Origin: Drosophila pseudoobscura
Lineage: Eukaryota; Arthropoda; Insecta; Diptera; Drosophilidae
Length of the DNA: 64,000 nt
Direction: 5' to 3'
NCBI RefSeq assembly: GCF_009870125.1
Contig: NC_046683.1
Span: forward strand, 60,465,869 to 60,529,868
Shown: one piece after another, positions 27,501 to 37,533 of the stretch
Position numbering within the stretch: position 1 is the stretch's first letter
How the letters are laid out: each line of letters starts with the position of its first letter
Translations under genes and position numbers: made by a program
The notes under the pieces: model-generated
The model's input: the letters and a program-made list of their open reading frames with translations, nothing else
Told to the model about the DNA's origin: nothing
Databases searched by the model: none

Positions 27501-30337
27501 CCACGGCCACGGCCCTAGATCCTGTATAGCTAATCCCGGTTTCTTGTGTCTTTGCAGCCACCTGAACTACATCTCGAACTACACGAACAGCAACGGCCAG
27601 ATGGGCGGCAAGGCCGGCATTGGCAGCCTACGGAGTGGCCTCGAGGACGCCGTGCACAAGTTCTTCGTGCAGCTGTTCCCCGTGGCCTACCACCAGGCGG
27701 TGCACCTCGCCAAGAACAATTACGGGGAGCTGCACGAGGACTACATCAACTGCCTGAAGCACAACTTTGACGAGCTGCAGCCCTTCGGGGGCATACCCAG
27801 GGAGATCCAGAGCAGCCTCGTCCAGAGCGTGCACATGTCGAACGTGTTTATGAACGCCCTGCTGCAGAGCGCCGAGGTCCTGGCCGAGGCGGACGCCCTC
27901 TACGGCCAGCAGCTGACGGACACGTGCAAGATGCATCTCCTCAAGATGCACTACTGCCCCAACTGCAACGGCCACCAGACGCGGGGCCAGCCGCAGATCT
28001 GCAACGGCTACTGCATGAATGTGATGCGGTAAGTGGCAGCAGGAGTCCCAGGAGTCGCAGGAGTCGTTCCATTCTACGATAGAGACTAATCTTTGTGCCT
28101 CCTCCCCTTAGCGGCTGCTCGGCGGAATACGCCGGCCTGCTGGACAGTCCTTGGTCGAGTGTCGTCGAGGCGTTGAACAATCTGGTCACCACCCACATTG
28201 TGACGGACAGCGGCATCATCAACACCATCATGAAGCTGAGCACCAAGATCTCCGATGCCATTATGCACGCCATGGGCAATGGTCCGGAGCTGGAGCAGAA
28301 GGTAAGCGCGGGGTGCGAATGGCCTTGCCACCCAAAGATACTTTCGGGGACTCCCCTTCTCGGGGGTCTTGGCTTCCACTCGTTTCCTGATGCGATCGAT
28401 GCGTGCTTTTCGGCACAAGGACACACGTTCGCTGCTTAATGATTTAATTGCTCTTTAATTTATGAACATTTTAAATGGATTTAATGAATAAATGCGTTGC
28501 CACTGCGTTGAGTTCCGGCCTTCAAGAGCGCGGGACCTACGTTGCATGCAGCCTCAAAAAAAAAACGAAAGAAAGAAAAAAAGTTACCAGTAGCAGTACG
28601 AGAGGAGTATCTGCGGCATTTCGAGGGCTTGTTAAATGTGCACATGACATTCAATTAAAGTGCAGTTGTATCTGCACCATCTTCTGTCTGTGCCAGCCTC
28701 CCTGCCTTCCTCCCTGCCCTGAGGCACCTCCCCCTGTCGCATAATTGGCATGTTGAAGCGCATTTAAAATGCTAAATTAGATTGCATTCAGTAGGGGCTC
28801 CGTCCCCCTGACCCCCCTGCAAGTTGCAGTTTACATGCAGGGCAGCACACGCTCCGAGAGCTTAATGATGAGGGACTGCCCCTCGCACTGCCCCTGCCCC
28901 TGCCCCTGCCGTTGCATGAGCGGCAGCGATTAACACACAAAAGAATCCAAGCCCAAGCCCAATCCAAAACCTAAACTCTCCATCTCCATCTCCATTCCGT
29001 TTGCAGGTTAAGAAGACATGCGGCACGCCCAATCTGTCGCCCTCGCTGACCGACGAGTCGGAGACGCGTCTGCAGCAGCACAAGAACAGCGTCAAGTGGG
29101 CCACGCCACCGGATCCGGACATGGTGCGCTTCCTCTCCACCATCGAGAAGACCAAGGAGTTCTACACGAACATTGTGGACAAGTGAGTGACCAGGAAAAC
29201 ACCCAGAAAACACCCAAAAAAGAGACACAACTCAAACGATGCCCAGAAAATGACAGTGTATTTTGGAGGGGGGGGGACCATGATCCCATGGGGGGGTTGG
29301 GGTTGGGGTTGTGGACTATTCTCATACAAAGTCGTCGCCGCCTGGACCGAATATCTGCCGAATGAGCCACTGCATGTAGTCATTCGTGGACAAGAGGTAG
29401 TACACCGGGTATCCGATGATCAAGTACAACAGTATGTATTCCAGGGTGGGGATTGCTTTGCCCTCACGGACGCTCTGCAATGAAAAACGAGATCATAAGA
29501 GATCAAATAGATATGTGCCTGGTTCACCTCAAGAGACGTCGTAATCAATCCCATAGTCAAATTTCTGATGTCCATGATGATATAATTTGATAATTTTTTA
29601 AGTAATTATTGGTCAAAAGCACCGGACTTTAGCCTAGCTAGCTAACGAGAGACTGAAAGCCTACTGGTGCCTATGTGTAATCGCAAATTTCAATACGTTT
29701 CAGCTTCTGCGATGCCGAATACACCACCGATGATCGTCTCTGCTGGACAGGCGATCGCATTGGCGACTACACACAGCTGCTGATCGACACCGGGATGGAC
29801 AGGCAGCGCTACAATCCCGAGGTGCCCTGGAAGACCCAGACGCAGGTCAGCAAGCTGAACGAGCTGGTGGACAAGCTGATCAAGATACGCAAGAGCATTG
29901 GAGCAGCGGTACGAAACGGCACACATATCCCCACCATACCTGCAGTTCCTAAGTCCAATCTATTGTTCGTTTAGGCACCCTCTTCGAGCGTACAGTCGCA
30001 CGACATCCAAAGCGACATGGGCCGCGAGGGCTCTGGCGGCGGCGGCGGTGGCCAAATCAGCGACGACGATGAGGAGTACGGCGGCGGCATACACGGCTCC
30101 GGCGATGGTTCCGGCGATGGTAAGCCACAACGACCTACAAGGTACCTTCTTCGGTTACTCAATTTTGGGATCTTTGCAGGTGCCACATCCATCGACGATC
30201 GCGCTGGCGAAACGACCATACCGGACACCGAGCAGCGCGAGAATAACCAGAGCGGCGGTGCCTCCAATCCGCTGGCAGCCCCTGCGACGTGCCTGCTCCT
30301 CACTCTAGTCACAATACTCTACAGGAGCTGCAGTTAA
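17677..30337 (+). CDS. dally: Division abnormally delayed (Dally), glypican heparan sulfate proteoglycan; 3' eight coding exons
   Basis: GPI-anchored glypican that carries heparan sulfate at the cell surface and shapes Dpp/BMP, Wingless and Hedgehog gradients. Exons: 17,677-17,820; 27,352-27,475; 27,558-28,028; 28,112-28,301; 29,007-29,182; 29,704-29,908; 29,975-30,119; 30,180-30,337. All junctions are GT-AG and in phase. The joined frame gives 536 residues up to TAA; about 90 N-terminal residues (signal peptide, first cysteines) lie upstream. The translation tracks D. melanogaster Dally throughout: CGGNCCNNATELELRQKAAG at the start, the HYCPNCNGH and CSAEYAGLLDSPW stretches, and the cysteine pattern of the glypican core. 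Near the C-terminus are acidic residues with Ser-Gly dipeptides (SDDDEEY, then HGSGDGSGDG), typical glycosaminoglycan attachment sites, then a hydrophobic GPI signal. The last two exons are less conserved. The final 60-nt intron is stop-free (see findings). Confidence 0.97.
19276..19660. repeat. 193-bp tandem direct duplication, two diverged copies, each with a hairpin
   Basis: Copy 1 is about 19,276-19,468 and copy 2 about 19,469-19,660. Shared blocks in the same order are a CTGCTCTCTTTTTTCTG start, a CATCTGTGGACATGTTC block, GTCGTCTGCCTTGCCGAAG, GATTTTAAGCTTCGGTC, a block ending CATATT-taacTAA, and TCAAGTGAACGG. Both copies keep CCGAAG and CTTCGG 11 nt apart, a 6-bp stem. Copies differ by scattered substitutions and small indels. 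There is no reading frame across them. It could be a duplicated enhancer, a fragment of a dispersed repeat or a structured RNA. Confidence 0.85.
21838..21857. repeat. Palindrome, AAAGTATCT-aa-AGATACTTT
   Basis: Nine-base arms match perfectly around 2 nt. It belongs to the AGATAC palindrome set of the dally introns, with the arms in the inverted order relative to the copies near the window start. Confidence 0.75.
24535..24569. repeat. (CA)n microsatellite
   Basis: About 35 nt of uninterrupted CA in the large dally intron. Confidence 0.95.
24890..25445 (-). pseudogene. Decayed reading frame nested in the dally intron, unrecognised
   Basis: One minus-strand frame stays open for about 185 codons with only two stops (TGA at about 25,390-25,392 and TAA at 25,207-25,209). 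AT-rich random DNA would give ten or more. The translation is not low-complexity: it includes MPKMAFNGRTSL, FGEIPSNKWHF, ENIMASTIEFPVQVEVSETG and IELDHGSIVHKEPP. Two diverged internal copies (NYTIDMPKMAFN and DCMIEMPIKIAIY) suggest an ancient repeat. Codon third positions are A/T-rich, unlike the neighbouring conserved exons. Below about 24,890 the frame runs into ordinary intronic sequence. No family is recognised. It may be a pseudogene, a fragment of a mobile element, or a young gene with stops removed by unseen splicing. Confidence 0.35.
29322..29575 (-). CDS. Small hydrophobic protein, 66 aa, two exons, nested in a dally intron
   Basis: Exon 1 is 29,528-29,575 (ATG at 29,575) and exon 2 is 29,322-29,474, ending in TGA. 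The 53-nt intron has a GTGAAC donor and a TTGCAG acceptor, phase 0. The protein starts MDIRNLTMGLITTSLE; exon 2 has a hydrophobic segment around YILLYLIIGYPVYYLL and ends IFGPGGDDFV. An in-frame stop lies about 10 codons upstream of the ATG, so this is the first start. The gene lies wholly within the dally intron 29,183-29,703, on the opposite strand. It may be a diverged paralogue of the gene at 33,169-33,459: both have one short phase-0 intron and lie about 200 bp past the same dally exon motif. No polyadenylation signal was seen close by. Function is unknown; a small membrane protein, possibly mitochondrial, is a guess. Confidence 0.6.
30120..30179 (+). other. dally: Last intron of dally, 60 nt, frame-preserving and stop-free
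   Basis: The donor is GTAAGC and the acceptor TTTGCAG. It is 60 nt long (20 codons) and contains no stop in the dally frame, so retention would add 20 residues just after the Ser-Gly glycosaminoglycan sites. The splice sites are good and D. melanogaster Dally has no such insert as I recall it, so it is read as an intron. Confidence 0.8.
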
Positions 30338-32650
30338 GCCATAGCGACGACAAAGGATTAAGGATAAACGAGTCCCCGAACAGCGACAGCCGCAACAGCA
30401 ACCGATGGATGGCAGCGAAATGCACGCGAGAGAATCGATTAAAATCATTAATTAATAACTATTATCATTATTATTATTATTATTTGTGTAATTCTTAAGT
30501 TGTTACAAAACGTAATTTATTAGCCCCGTAAGCGCCAACACCCCCCAGACCCCCCCATCCCCCGCCACCCTTCCCAAGAAAAAGGGGAATTTCGGAGCAG
30601 CGCCCCTTCTAGCTTTTCCATTTCCACGAAACGAATTTCCCCATGCAGTAGCATGCAACTCTCCAACAAGACTTATGTGCCATAAAAAAGGGTGTTGGAA
30701 ATGTGTGTGTCTGCTTAAAACGAAAGAAAGAAAGCAACTCAAAGGCAAGAAAGGAAAAGCCCAAATTAAAAGTTAAACAAACCAGGCTCAAATTCAAACT
30801 CAAACTGAAACCAGGCCACAAGCCCCTGCCCCAAGCAGGATAGGCACGGAGTGTGTGTGCAGCAGTTTGTTCAGATAAATGTTAATACTACTACATACAC
30901 ACATACATATATATACTATACTATTTGTAGCGTACGGTAGTACAGTAAAGCTCAATGTTCAAAGTACATGTTGTTCCTTCTTGAAATTGAAATTGAAATT
31001 GAGAAAAAAGCACACAGAAAACAGATAACAAAATAGAGAGAAAACCGAAAGATCACAAAAAATATTATAGTACATACGGAATAAATACATACGTAAAGTA
31101 AAACAAATATAAAATCTGTTAAACTAATACGAAATTATTATTGTTGTCGTCTACACACACACACACACATTTTGAACTGAACAAAAAAAAAACATTTGAG
31201 AAAATTAATGCATACAAATGGAATTTAGTTGAGTAAAAAAGAAAGCACTTTACGGGAAAAACTAGAAGACTTACAGCTTTATACGCAAGAAAAAGAAAAA
31301 ACAAAAAGCAAAAAACAAAAAAGAATACAAAAAAAAAGAAGATGATGAGAATCGATTGATATATACGTATATTATATGTAGGCATTATTTAAAATTAGAG
31401 AAGAAAATGTCATTGGAAATGCATTCAGCTAATTAGAGTTTACGAAAGTTATGTCTATGGAATCAATCGTTCTGTAACTTTAAGTTTTGAGAGTTGGGTT
31501 TTGAGAGGGAGGGAGAGGAGAGGAGAACAGCGCACAAAACAAATCACAATTTGAGATGAAAAACGCAAATCGCATTCGCATTCGCATTCGAAAAACGAAA
31601 CACGAACACAAACGAAAAATGGAAAACGGAAGAAAAAAAAACTATTGTTGCAATCTAATGGATACTTTAGACAGTGTTTGCAAAGCGCTGGGCGACACTC
31701 TAAAAAATATAATATATAAATAAAAATAATAATAATACATCTACGAGAATATATTATATAGTATACAAAATGAATATGAAATATGCATACAATACACACA
31801 TACATACGAGTACGATTACAATAAGAACATAACATATACATACACACACACACACACACATACACGAATTAACTAATTAAATCGTAATCTAATGCTAGTG
31901 CGTCGTAAACTGTAACGATTTAGCCAGTAATGTGTAAAAAGCAAAACCGAGTTGGGCAGAAGAGAAACAACAACAGAAACAACAACCGAAACAACAACAA
32001 CAACAACATTTAGTTAGTAGCAAATTAACAAAAGCAAAAGGCAACAAACCATGAAAATCTAGGCCCAAAAACCCCCAAAAAACCCCAAAAACCATAAAAA
32101 CAAATTGGTCTAAAAAGGCACTACAATCCGTGTGTGGGTTGTGTGGCGTTGCGTTGCGTTGTGCCTGTGCCTGTGCATTGCAACTATTGTATAATTATTA
32201 TTTGTATCATTATTATTTAACTATTGCATGTGATTAATAATATTTAAGTTAAACGTAAACGCAACATATTAAATTGTAACATATGTATACCGCAAGCAAC
32301 AGCAAACAGCAGCAACATCGTCGTCGTCGTCGTCGTCGTTGTTGTTGTTGTAAATCTATTCGAAATGATAACCAATGCAAAAGCAAAACAAACGAAAATT
32401 GCACAAAAAAAATATAATTAAATGTACTACTTTTTAGATGCATTCAAACAAATAATAAATAATTATGTAACAAAAAAAAAACAACAAAAAAAAAAACAAT
32501 GCAAGTCCAAAAAAAATTGATTGAGTCGAGTCGAGTCGAAAACAATGCTATGCGTAAATTTTGAATGTAATTGCAATTGATAAAAGTACAGTACAGACTT
32601 TTGTAAATTTCATTTGAAACCGCAATAAACGTCAATATCTAAAATTCACA
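30338..32650 (+). other. dally: 3'UTR of dally
   Basis: AT-rich, gene-free DNA follows the dally stop, with many A-runs, (CAA)n and (CGT)n stretches. AATAAA signals occur at 31,080-31,085 and 32,624-32,629; the second is followed by the change to more GC-rich sequence and is the better candidate for the distal end. Use of either site is inferred. Confidence 0.6.
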
Positions 32651-32929
32651 TGGAGAGCGGCAGCGGCAGCGGGTTGATCAAGTGCTCGGAAGTGGCTCGG
32701 AAGGCGGGACAGGATCATTTATTGGATGGTACACAACGGTGAAGGGATGGACAACCTATAACCTCTACCACCTACATCATACACCCTGCTGAACAGGGGG
32801 GTGGACACTGCACGGTTATGAGTGAGACAGCGAGAGAGAGAGAGAGAATGAGTTCGGCCTATAATAATAATCCAATCTGATCCAGATTGGGCAGTCAAGT
32901 AGATTCTCTAGGATTCGTTTTTGCCACAT

Positions 32930-33024
32930 CAGCCCAGGAACAACATCGAGTGGCTCAAGCCACCGGATCCGTCCATGGTGCACCATGATCCCCCTCTGTC
33001 CTCAAATACCATCAAGTTCTAAAT
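32930..33024 (+). pseudogene. Decayed partial copy of a dally exon
   Basis: This stretch matches the dally exon at about 29,076-29,165. Over the 48 bases starting at AGGAACAACATC the identity is 38/48 by hand count, and the translation NNIEWLKPPDPSMV aligns with dally NSVKWATPPDPDMV. The match then breaks by an indel and resumes in the ACCAT..AAGTTCTA block that parallels ACCAAGGAGTTCTA. A stop follows at once, and no exon to splice to is seen. It lies about 2.6 kb past the dally stop and beside the small gene at 33,169-33,459. Confidence 0.7.
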
Positions 33025-33066
33025 GATACCAGAACAAAAACAGAAGTCAAATAATTCCATCAACAG

Positions 33067-33072
33067 TTTATT
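33067..33072 (-). terminator. Polyadenylation signal AATAAA of the 76-aa gene
   Basis: TTTATT on the plus strand, about 100 nt past the stop codon of the small minus-strand gene. Confidence 0.6.
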
Positions 33073-33168
33073 TCAGTATTTCGGGACTTTTATTCCATAC
33101 GAGTATCATGTATTATAGTACATATGTCCGTATGTGTCTAGTAGTATAGCAGTAGCAGTATAGCAGGA

Positions 33169-33459
33169 CTAGTTTCGCCCAATTAGCCGTTGAACTATAC
33201 GGATGAGGTAATTGACGATGTTGGGGAAATTCTCATAGCCTGCTGCATAGACAGCAGCGAAGGCTATCAGCTGCAATTCGATAGGTGCTCCAAAGAACTG
33301 AAATAGAATAACACGCGACTCAGATTCGAGTTCACATCAAATCACTCCATAACGTACCGCGGATGCGCTTATTGCCACAGGATGGGTCCAGCCAAAAAGC
33401 CGAAACCTTATAAAACGTATATTGCTTATATCTTGAGCGATTTCACTAAGAAACTTCAT
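33169..33459 (-). CDS. Small hydrophobic protein, 76 aa, two exons, between dally and Mcm7
   Basis: Exon 1 is 33,358-33,459 (ATG at 33,459) and exon 2 is 33,169-33,297, ending in TAG. The 60-nt intron has a GTACGT donor and a TTTCAG acceptor, phase 0. The protein begins MKFLSEIAQDISNIRFIRF, has a hydrophobic stretch around ELQLIAFAAVYAAGYE, and ends with the basic helix-like YLIRIVQRLIGRN. An in-frame stop lies just upstream of the ATG, and AATAAA follows at 33,067-33,072. The exon layout parallels the nested gene at 29,322-29,575, and both follow a copy of the same dally exon at nearly equal distance, so a duplicated origin is likely although protein similarity is weak. No known family is recognised. 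Its amphipathic N-terminus and single hydrophobic segment would suit a small mitochondrial or membrane protein; this is inference. Confidence 0.65.
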
Positions 33460-33624
33460 AATTGTCAAAAAATGCCAACTTTATTTTTGCAGAATATTTT
33501 AAGAGTGCTATTTTGGAGAGCTGTCAAACAGTAATGAGACTAATGACTGTCCATACCAAGAAAAACCTAAGCCTGCATTGAAGTGGAAGTAAAAGGCTAC
33601 TAAGATGCTCAGATTGCAGCTTTT

Positions 33625-33659
<35 letters not shown>

Positions 33660-34331
33660 ACTCTTATTCGTGCAGTGTGTGATCCTGGCGGAGGGAAACG
33701 CTGTAGCAACACAGCTGGTAGGTGAATGTAGAGAGGGCTAGACAGACAAAAAGTACCAGAAAAATGGGAACTGATTATAAAGGAACAGAGATGGTAAGAC
33801 ATCTCCCTCCCAATCAGGGCTCTTTAATTATGCGAAGTAAACCCTTTGGTATTGAATGTCAAATATCAGGCATGGATTTCATCCTTGTCGCGCGAGTTAT
33901 GCTGAGATAAAGGTGAAAAGCCACAGAGATAGCTTGTTTTCTGTTTTCTGTTTTAAAATTTGTACTTTCGCGCGCAACTTAAAACTAGGTGGCAACGTCA
34001 CAGCGTGGTTAAAATAGTAGTTCTTAAACACGTCGTCTGATGTCGCAGCAGAGTGACTGTTTACGGTATTTTTTGAGATCAAAATTGAACTGACGTTATA
34101 TTTATGGTATATCGGTATATAATATTTTGTCTAGCTCATTAATCTATTCAATTTAATTTTCAAAGGTATATAAAATTCCAATAGAAGCAAGTGGTTAAAA
34201 TAAACCAGACAGGTAGAAAATTGATTCATTAATATGACAAAAATCTGTGGGCAGGGCTGAGGATTCAATTTAGCTAGTTATACTGCACGGAATATCAAAA
34301 ACGAGGAATATGTATAACAGAACTTGACTTG

Positions 34332-34343
34332 GTCAGTATATTT
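34332..34343 (+). promoter_or_regulatory. Ohler-6-type core promoter motif cluster upstream of Mcm7
   Basis: GTCAGTATATTT at 34,332-34,343 fits the Ohler motif 6 consensus KTYRGTATWTTT at every position. Further GGTATATTT-type copies lie at about 34,343-34,353 and 34,371-34,384, with related GGTATAT repeats from about 34,105. Such arrays mark housekeeping promoters in flies. Confidence 0.6.
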
Positions 34344-34407
34344 ACGGTATATTTTTCAAATTAGACCGTATATTTAGGTATATTTCTGAGTGTGAGACCG
34401 TATACGT

Positions 34408-34415
34408 TATCGATA
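34408..34415. promoter_or_regulatory. DRE, perfect TATCGATA
   Basis: This is an exact DREF binding element 141 nt upstream of the Mcm7 start codon. DREF drives replication genes in flies, so the site fits the gene. Confidence 0.8.
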
Positions 34416-34433
34416 AGTCCGAATGCAATGGCA

Positions 34434-34494
34434 TTTTTGGCGGGACGCCTTATTTTCATTTTGCAACCGCGCCACAAAAACCATTTTTTCCCGC
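34434..34494. promoter_or_regulatory. Two E2F-like sites in the Mcm7 promoter
   Basis: TTTTTGGCGGGA at 34,434-34,445 and TTTTTTCCCGC at 34,484-34,494. Both fit the E2F core TTTSSCGC (the second exactly as TTTCCCGC). They lie between the DRE and the ATG, as expected for an S-phase-induced MCM gene. Confidence 0.7.
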
Positions 34495-34555
34495 TGCTGC
34501 AGCCCGTGCACATTTTATTCGCATTCAAGGTCTAAACAATTGAAACAATAGCAAA

Positions 34556-36965
34556 ATGGCTCGTCGCGACTATGCCCAGGACAGAGGTGAGTGTAAAATC
34601 AGCTTTGCGGCTGCGGAAACCACAAAACCCATGTCTAAATCCACGCAGAATCCATCAAAACGTTCCTGTCGGAGTTTTGCAAGTGCGACGATGACGGCAA
34701 GAAGCAATTTGTGTATGGTTCGCAGCTGGTGAAGCTGGCGCATAGGGAGCAGGTCCTGATCACCATCGATCTGGACGATCTCTCTGAGTTCAATGAAAGC
34801 CTGGCCGAGGCGGTGATCGACAACTGCCGACGCTATGCGGGCATCTTCAGTGATGTGATTGCCGAGCTGCTGCCCAGCTACAAGCAGCAGGAGGTGCACG
34901 CCAAGGACGCCCTGGATGTGTACATTGAGCATCGCTTGATGATGGACGCCCGCGTGCGCAATCCCATGGAACAGCGCGATGACCGCAATAGCTTCCCGCC
35001 TGAGCTGATGAAGCGATTGTGAGTAGACCTGGAACCTCAGTAAAGGTGAAAACTCTGAATCTATGCCATTTCCAGTGAGGTGGGCTTCAAACCAATGTCC
35101 ACGGAGAAGGCCCATTCCATACGCGAGGTAAAGGCCCAACACATTGGCAAGCTGACGACTGTACGCGGCATTGTGACGCGCTGCACTGAGGTGAAGCCCA
35201 TGATGGTCGTGGCCACATACACGTGCGATCGCTGTGGTTCCGAGACGTACCAGCCGGTGAGCTCGCTCTCCTTCACGCCCGTCCACGATTGTCCGTCGGA
35301 CGATTGCCGCGTGAACAAGGCCGCCGGTCGTCTGTACTTGCAGACGCGTGGCTCCAAGTTCGTCAAGTTCCAGGAGCTGAAAATGCAGGAGCACAGCGAC
35401 CAAGTGCCCGTCGGCCACATTCCGCGCAGTATGACGGTGCTTTGTCGTGGCGAGGTCACCCGCATGGCCCAGCCCGGCGATCACGTGGTTGTCTCTGGGG
35501 TGTTTTTGCCAATGGTGCGCAGCGGATTTGCCCAGATGATCCAGGGACTGCTCTCGGAGACGTATCTGCAGGCCCACGTGAGTTAATTGCCGTCCGTAAT
35601 GACACTGGCGATTCGATCTAATCCGTGCTCTGCTATTTCTTTCATAGCGTATCATCTGTATCAATAAAAATGACGACATCTCTGACAAGGAGGCCGAATT
35701 GACGCCTGACGAACTTGAGGAACTGGCCCAGGACGATTTCTATGAGCGCCTGGCCACCAGCTTGGCGCCTGAAATCTATGGCCATTTGGACGTGAAAAAG
35801 GCCCTGCTGCTGCTGTTGGTGGGTGGCGTCGACAAGCGCCCCGATGGCATGAAGATTCGTGGCAATATCAATATATGCCTAATGGGAGATCCTGGCGTTG
35901 CCAAGTCGCAGTTGCTGGGCTACATTAGTCGTCTGGCATTGCGGTCGCAGTACACCACAGGCCGTGGCTCCTCGGGGGTGGGTCTGACGGCAGCCGTCAT
36001 GAAGGATCCCCTCACTGGCGAGATGATGCTTGAGGGCGGCGCCTTGGTGCTGGCCGATCAGGGCGTTTGCTGCATTGACGAGTTCGACAAGATGGCGGAC
36101 ACCGATCGTACAGCCATCCACGAGGTTATGGAACAGCAGACCATTTCCATTGCCAAGGCGGGCATCATGACCACGCTGAATGCACGGGTTTCCATTCTGG
36201 CCGCTGCCAATCCCGCCTTTGGCCGTTACAATCCGCGTCGCACCGTGGAACAGAATATTCAGCTGCCCGCCGCTCTGCTCTCCCGTTTCGATCTATTGTG
36301 GCTCATCCAGGACAAGCCTGACCGCGACAACGATCTGCGCCTGGCCAAGCACATCACCTACGTGCACTGCCATAGTCGTCAGCCGCCCTCGAGGGTCAAG
36401 TCTCTGGACATGCATCTCATGCGGCGCTATATCAACCTCTGCAAGCGCAAGAACCCCACCATTCCGGACGAGCTCACCGACTACATAGTGGGCGCCTATG
36501 TGGAGCTGCGTCGCGAGGCTCGCAACCAGAAGGACATGACCTTTACCTCGGCCCGTAATCTGCTCGGGATTCTGCGTCTGTCCACGGCCCTGGCTCGTCT
36601 GCGTCTCTCCGATCGCGTTGAGAAGGACGATGTGGCAGAGGCTTTGCGACTTCTGGAGATGTCAAAGGATTCGCTCAACCAGACGCACGACCACCAGAAG
36701 GGACAGTGAGTATTGCCTTTGGCCTAACGCAAGTTTTGGTTCTCATAACTCTATCATTTCCAGTGTGCCAAATACATCGGATCGCATCTTTGCCATCGTT
36801 CGGGAGTTGGCCGGTTCGGGCAAGGCCGTCAAGATTGGCGATATCATGGATCGTTGCACAACAAAGGGCTTCAAACCCGATCAAGTGGACAAATGCATCG
36901 ACGACTACGAGGAGCTGAATGTCTGGCAGGTAAACATGGGACGCACAAAGATTACGTTCATGTAA
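34556..36965 (+). CDS. Mcm7: Mcm7, subunit of the MCM2-7 replicative helicase
   Basis: ATPase subunit of the MCM2-7 hexamer that licenses origins and unwinds DNA at forks, acting in the nucleus. Exons: 34,556-34,586; 34,649-35,018; 35,076-35,577; 35,648-36,705; 36,764-36,965. The joined frame is 720 residues, the same as D. melanogaster Mcm7, beginning [12 protein letters not shown] and ending GRTKITFM. Visible motifs are a zinc-binding module with Cys at about 184, 187, 206 and 211 (CDRC..CPSDDC), Walker A GDPGVAKS at about 381-388, Walker B with IDEFD at about 444-448, an arginine-finger SRFD at about 513-516, and a C-terminal winged-helix region in the last exon. The start is the first ATG after the promoter. 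DRE and E2F-like sites lie 60-150 nt upstream, pointing to cell-cycle control. It converges with TrpA1. Confidence 0.98.
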
Positions 36966-37111
36966 ATCGGCCGATCGGAGACTTTATACCTATATTTGAA
37001 TTTTATAATTTAGCTTAAACGTTTTTTTATGTTTTGATTAATATTGTAGCCGTTCGTTAAAATTACTACTCGTTCTCATACATTGAAATATTACCATCAA
37101 TCATTCACGTA

Positions 37112-37117
37112 AATAAA
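37112..37117 (+). terminator. Mcm7: Polyadenylation signal AATAAA of Mcm7
   Basis: It lies about 150 nt past the Mcm7 stop. The likely TrpA1 signal on the other strand is about 120 nt further on, so the two 3' ends nearly meet. Confidence 0.65.
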
Positions 37118-37234
37118 TAAGAATACATAAATATATAATAATTAATAAGAGAAATCTCATCTCTGGCATTAAAAGTCGGGAAAAATCCGACCAAAAAAAG
37201 ACTCCGGTCGGCTATTTTTGCTAGATAAATTGAC

Positions 37235-37240
37235 TTTATT
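37235..37240 (-). terminator. TrpA1: Polyadenylation signal AATAAA of TrpA1
   Basis: TTTATT on the plus strand, about 295 nt past the TrpA1 stop codon, giving a short 3'UTR. Confidence 0.6.
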
Positions 37241-37533
37241 TTATATATTTTAAAAGACATCAAAAAAAAAAACTATGAAAAAGTCCACTAAGTGCATTTG
37301 AAAGTACATTCCACCTCTATTCCTTGCCTATAAATTCGTCAATGGTTCCTTTGAGGACCACCTCAAGCATTTCGATACGATCTCCCAGAATCCTTGTTGC
37401 TATATTGAGACTATATGTTACACACACACACATACACACAGAGAGAGAGAGAGATAAATTGAAACGTTTCGCTACTGGGGATAAAATATGTAGATATAGA
37501 TATAGTTGAGGAGACCACATCCTAGGCCAAGAT

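Noticed and set aside
34570..35688. 372-codon open frame on the minus strand
   Set aside because: It lies antisense to Mcm7 exons and spans two Mcm7 introns; it is a shadow of biased codon use in a conserved gene.
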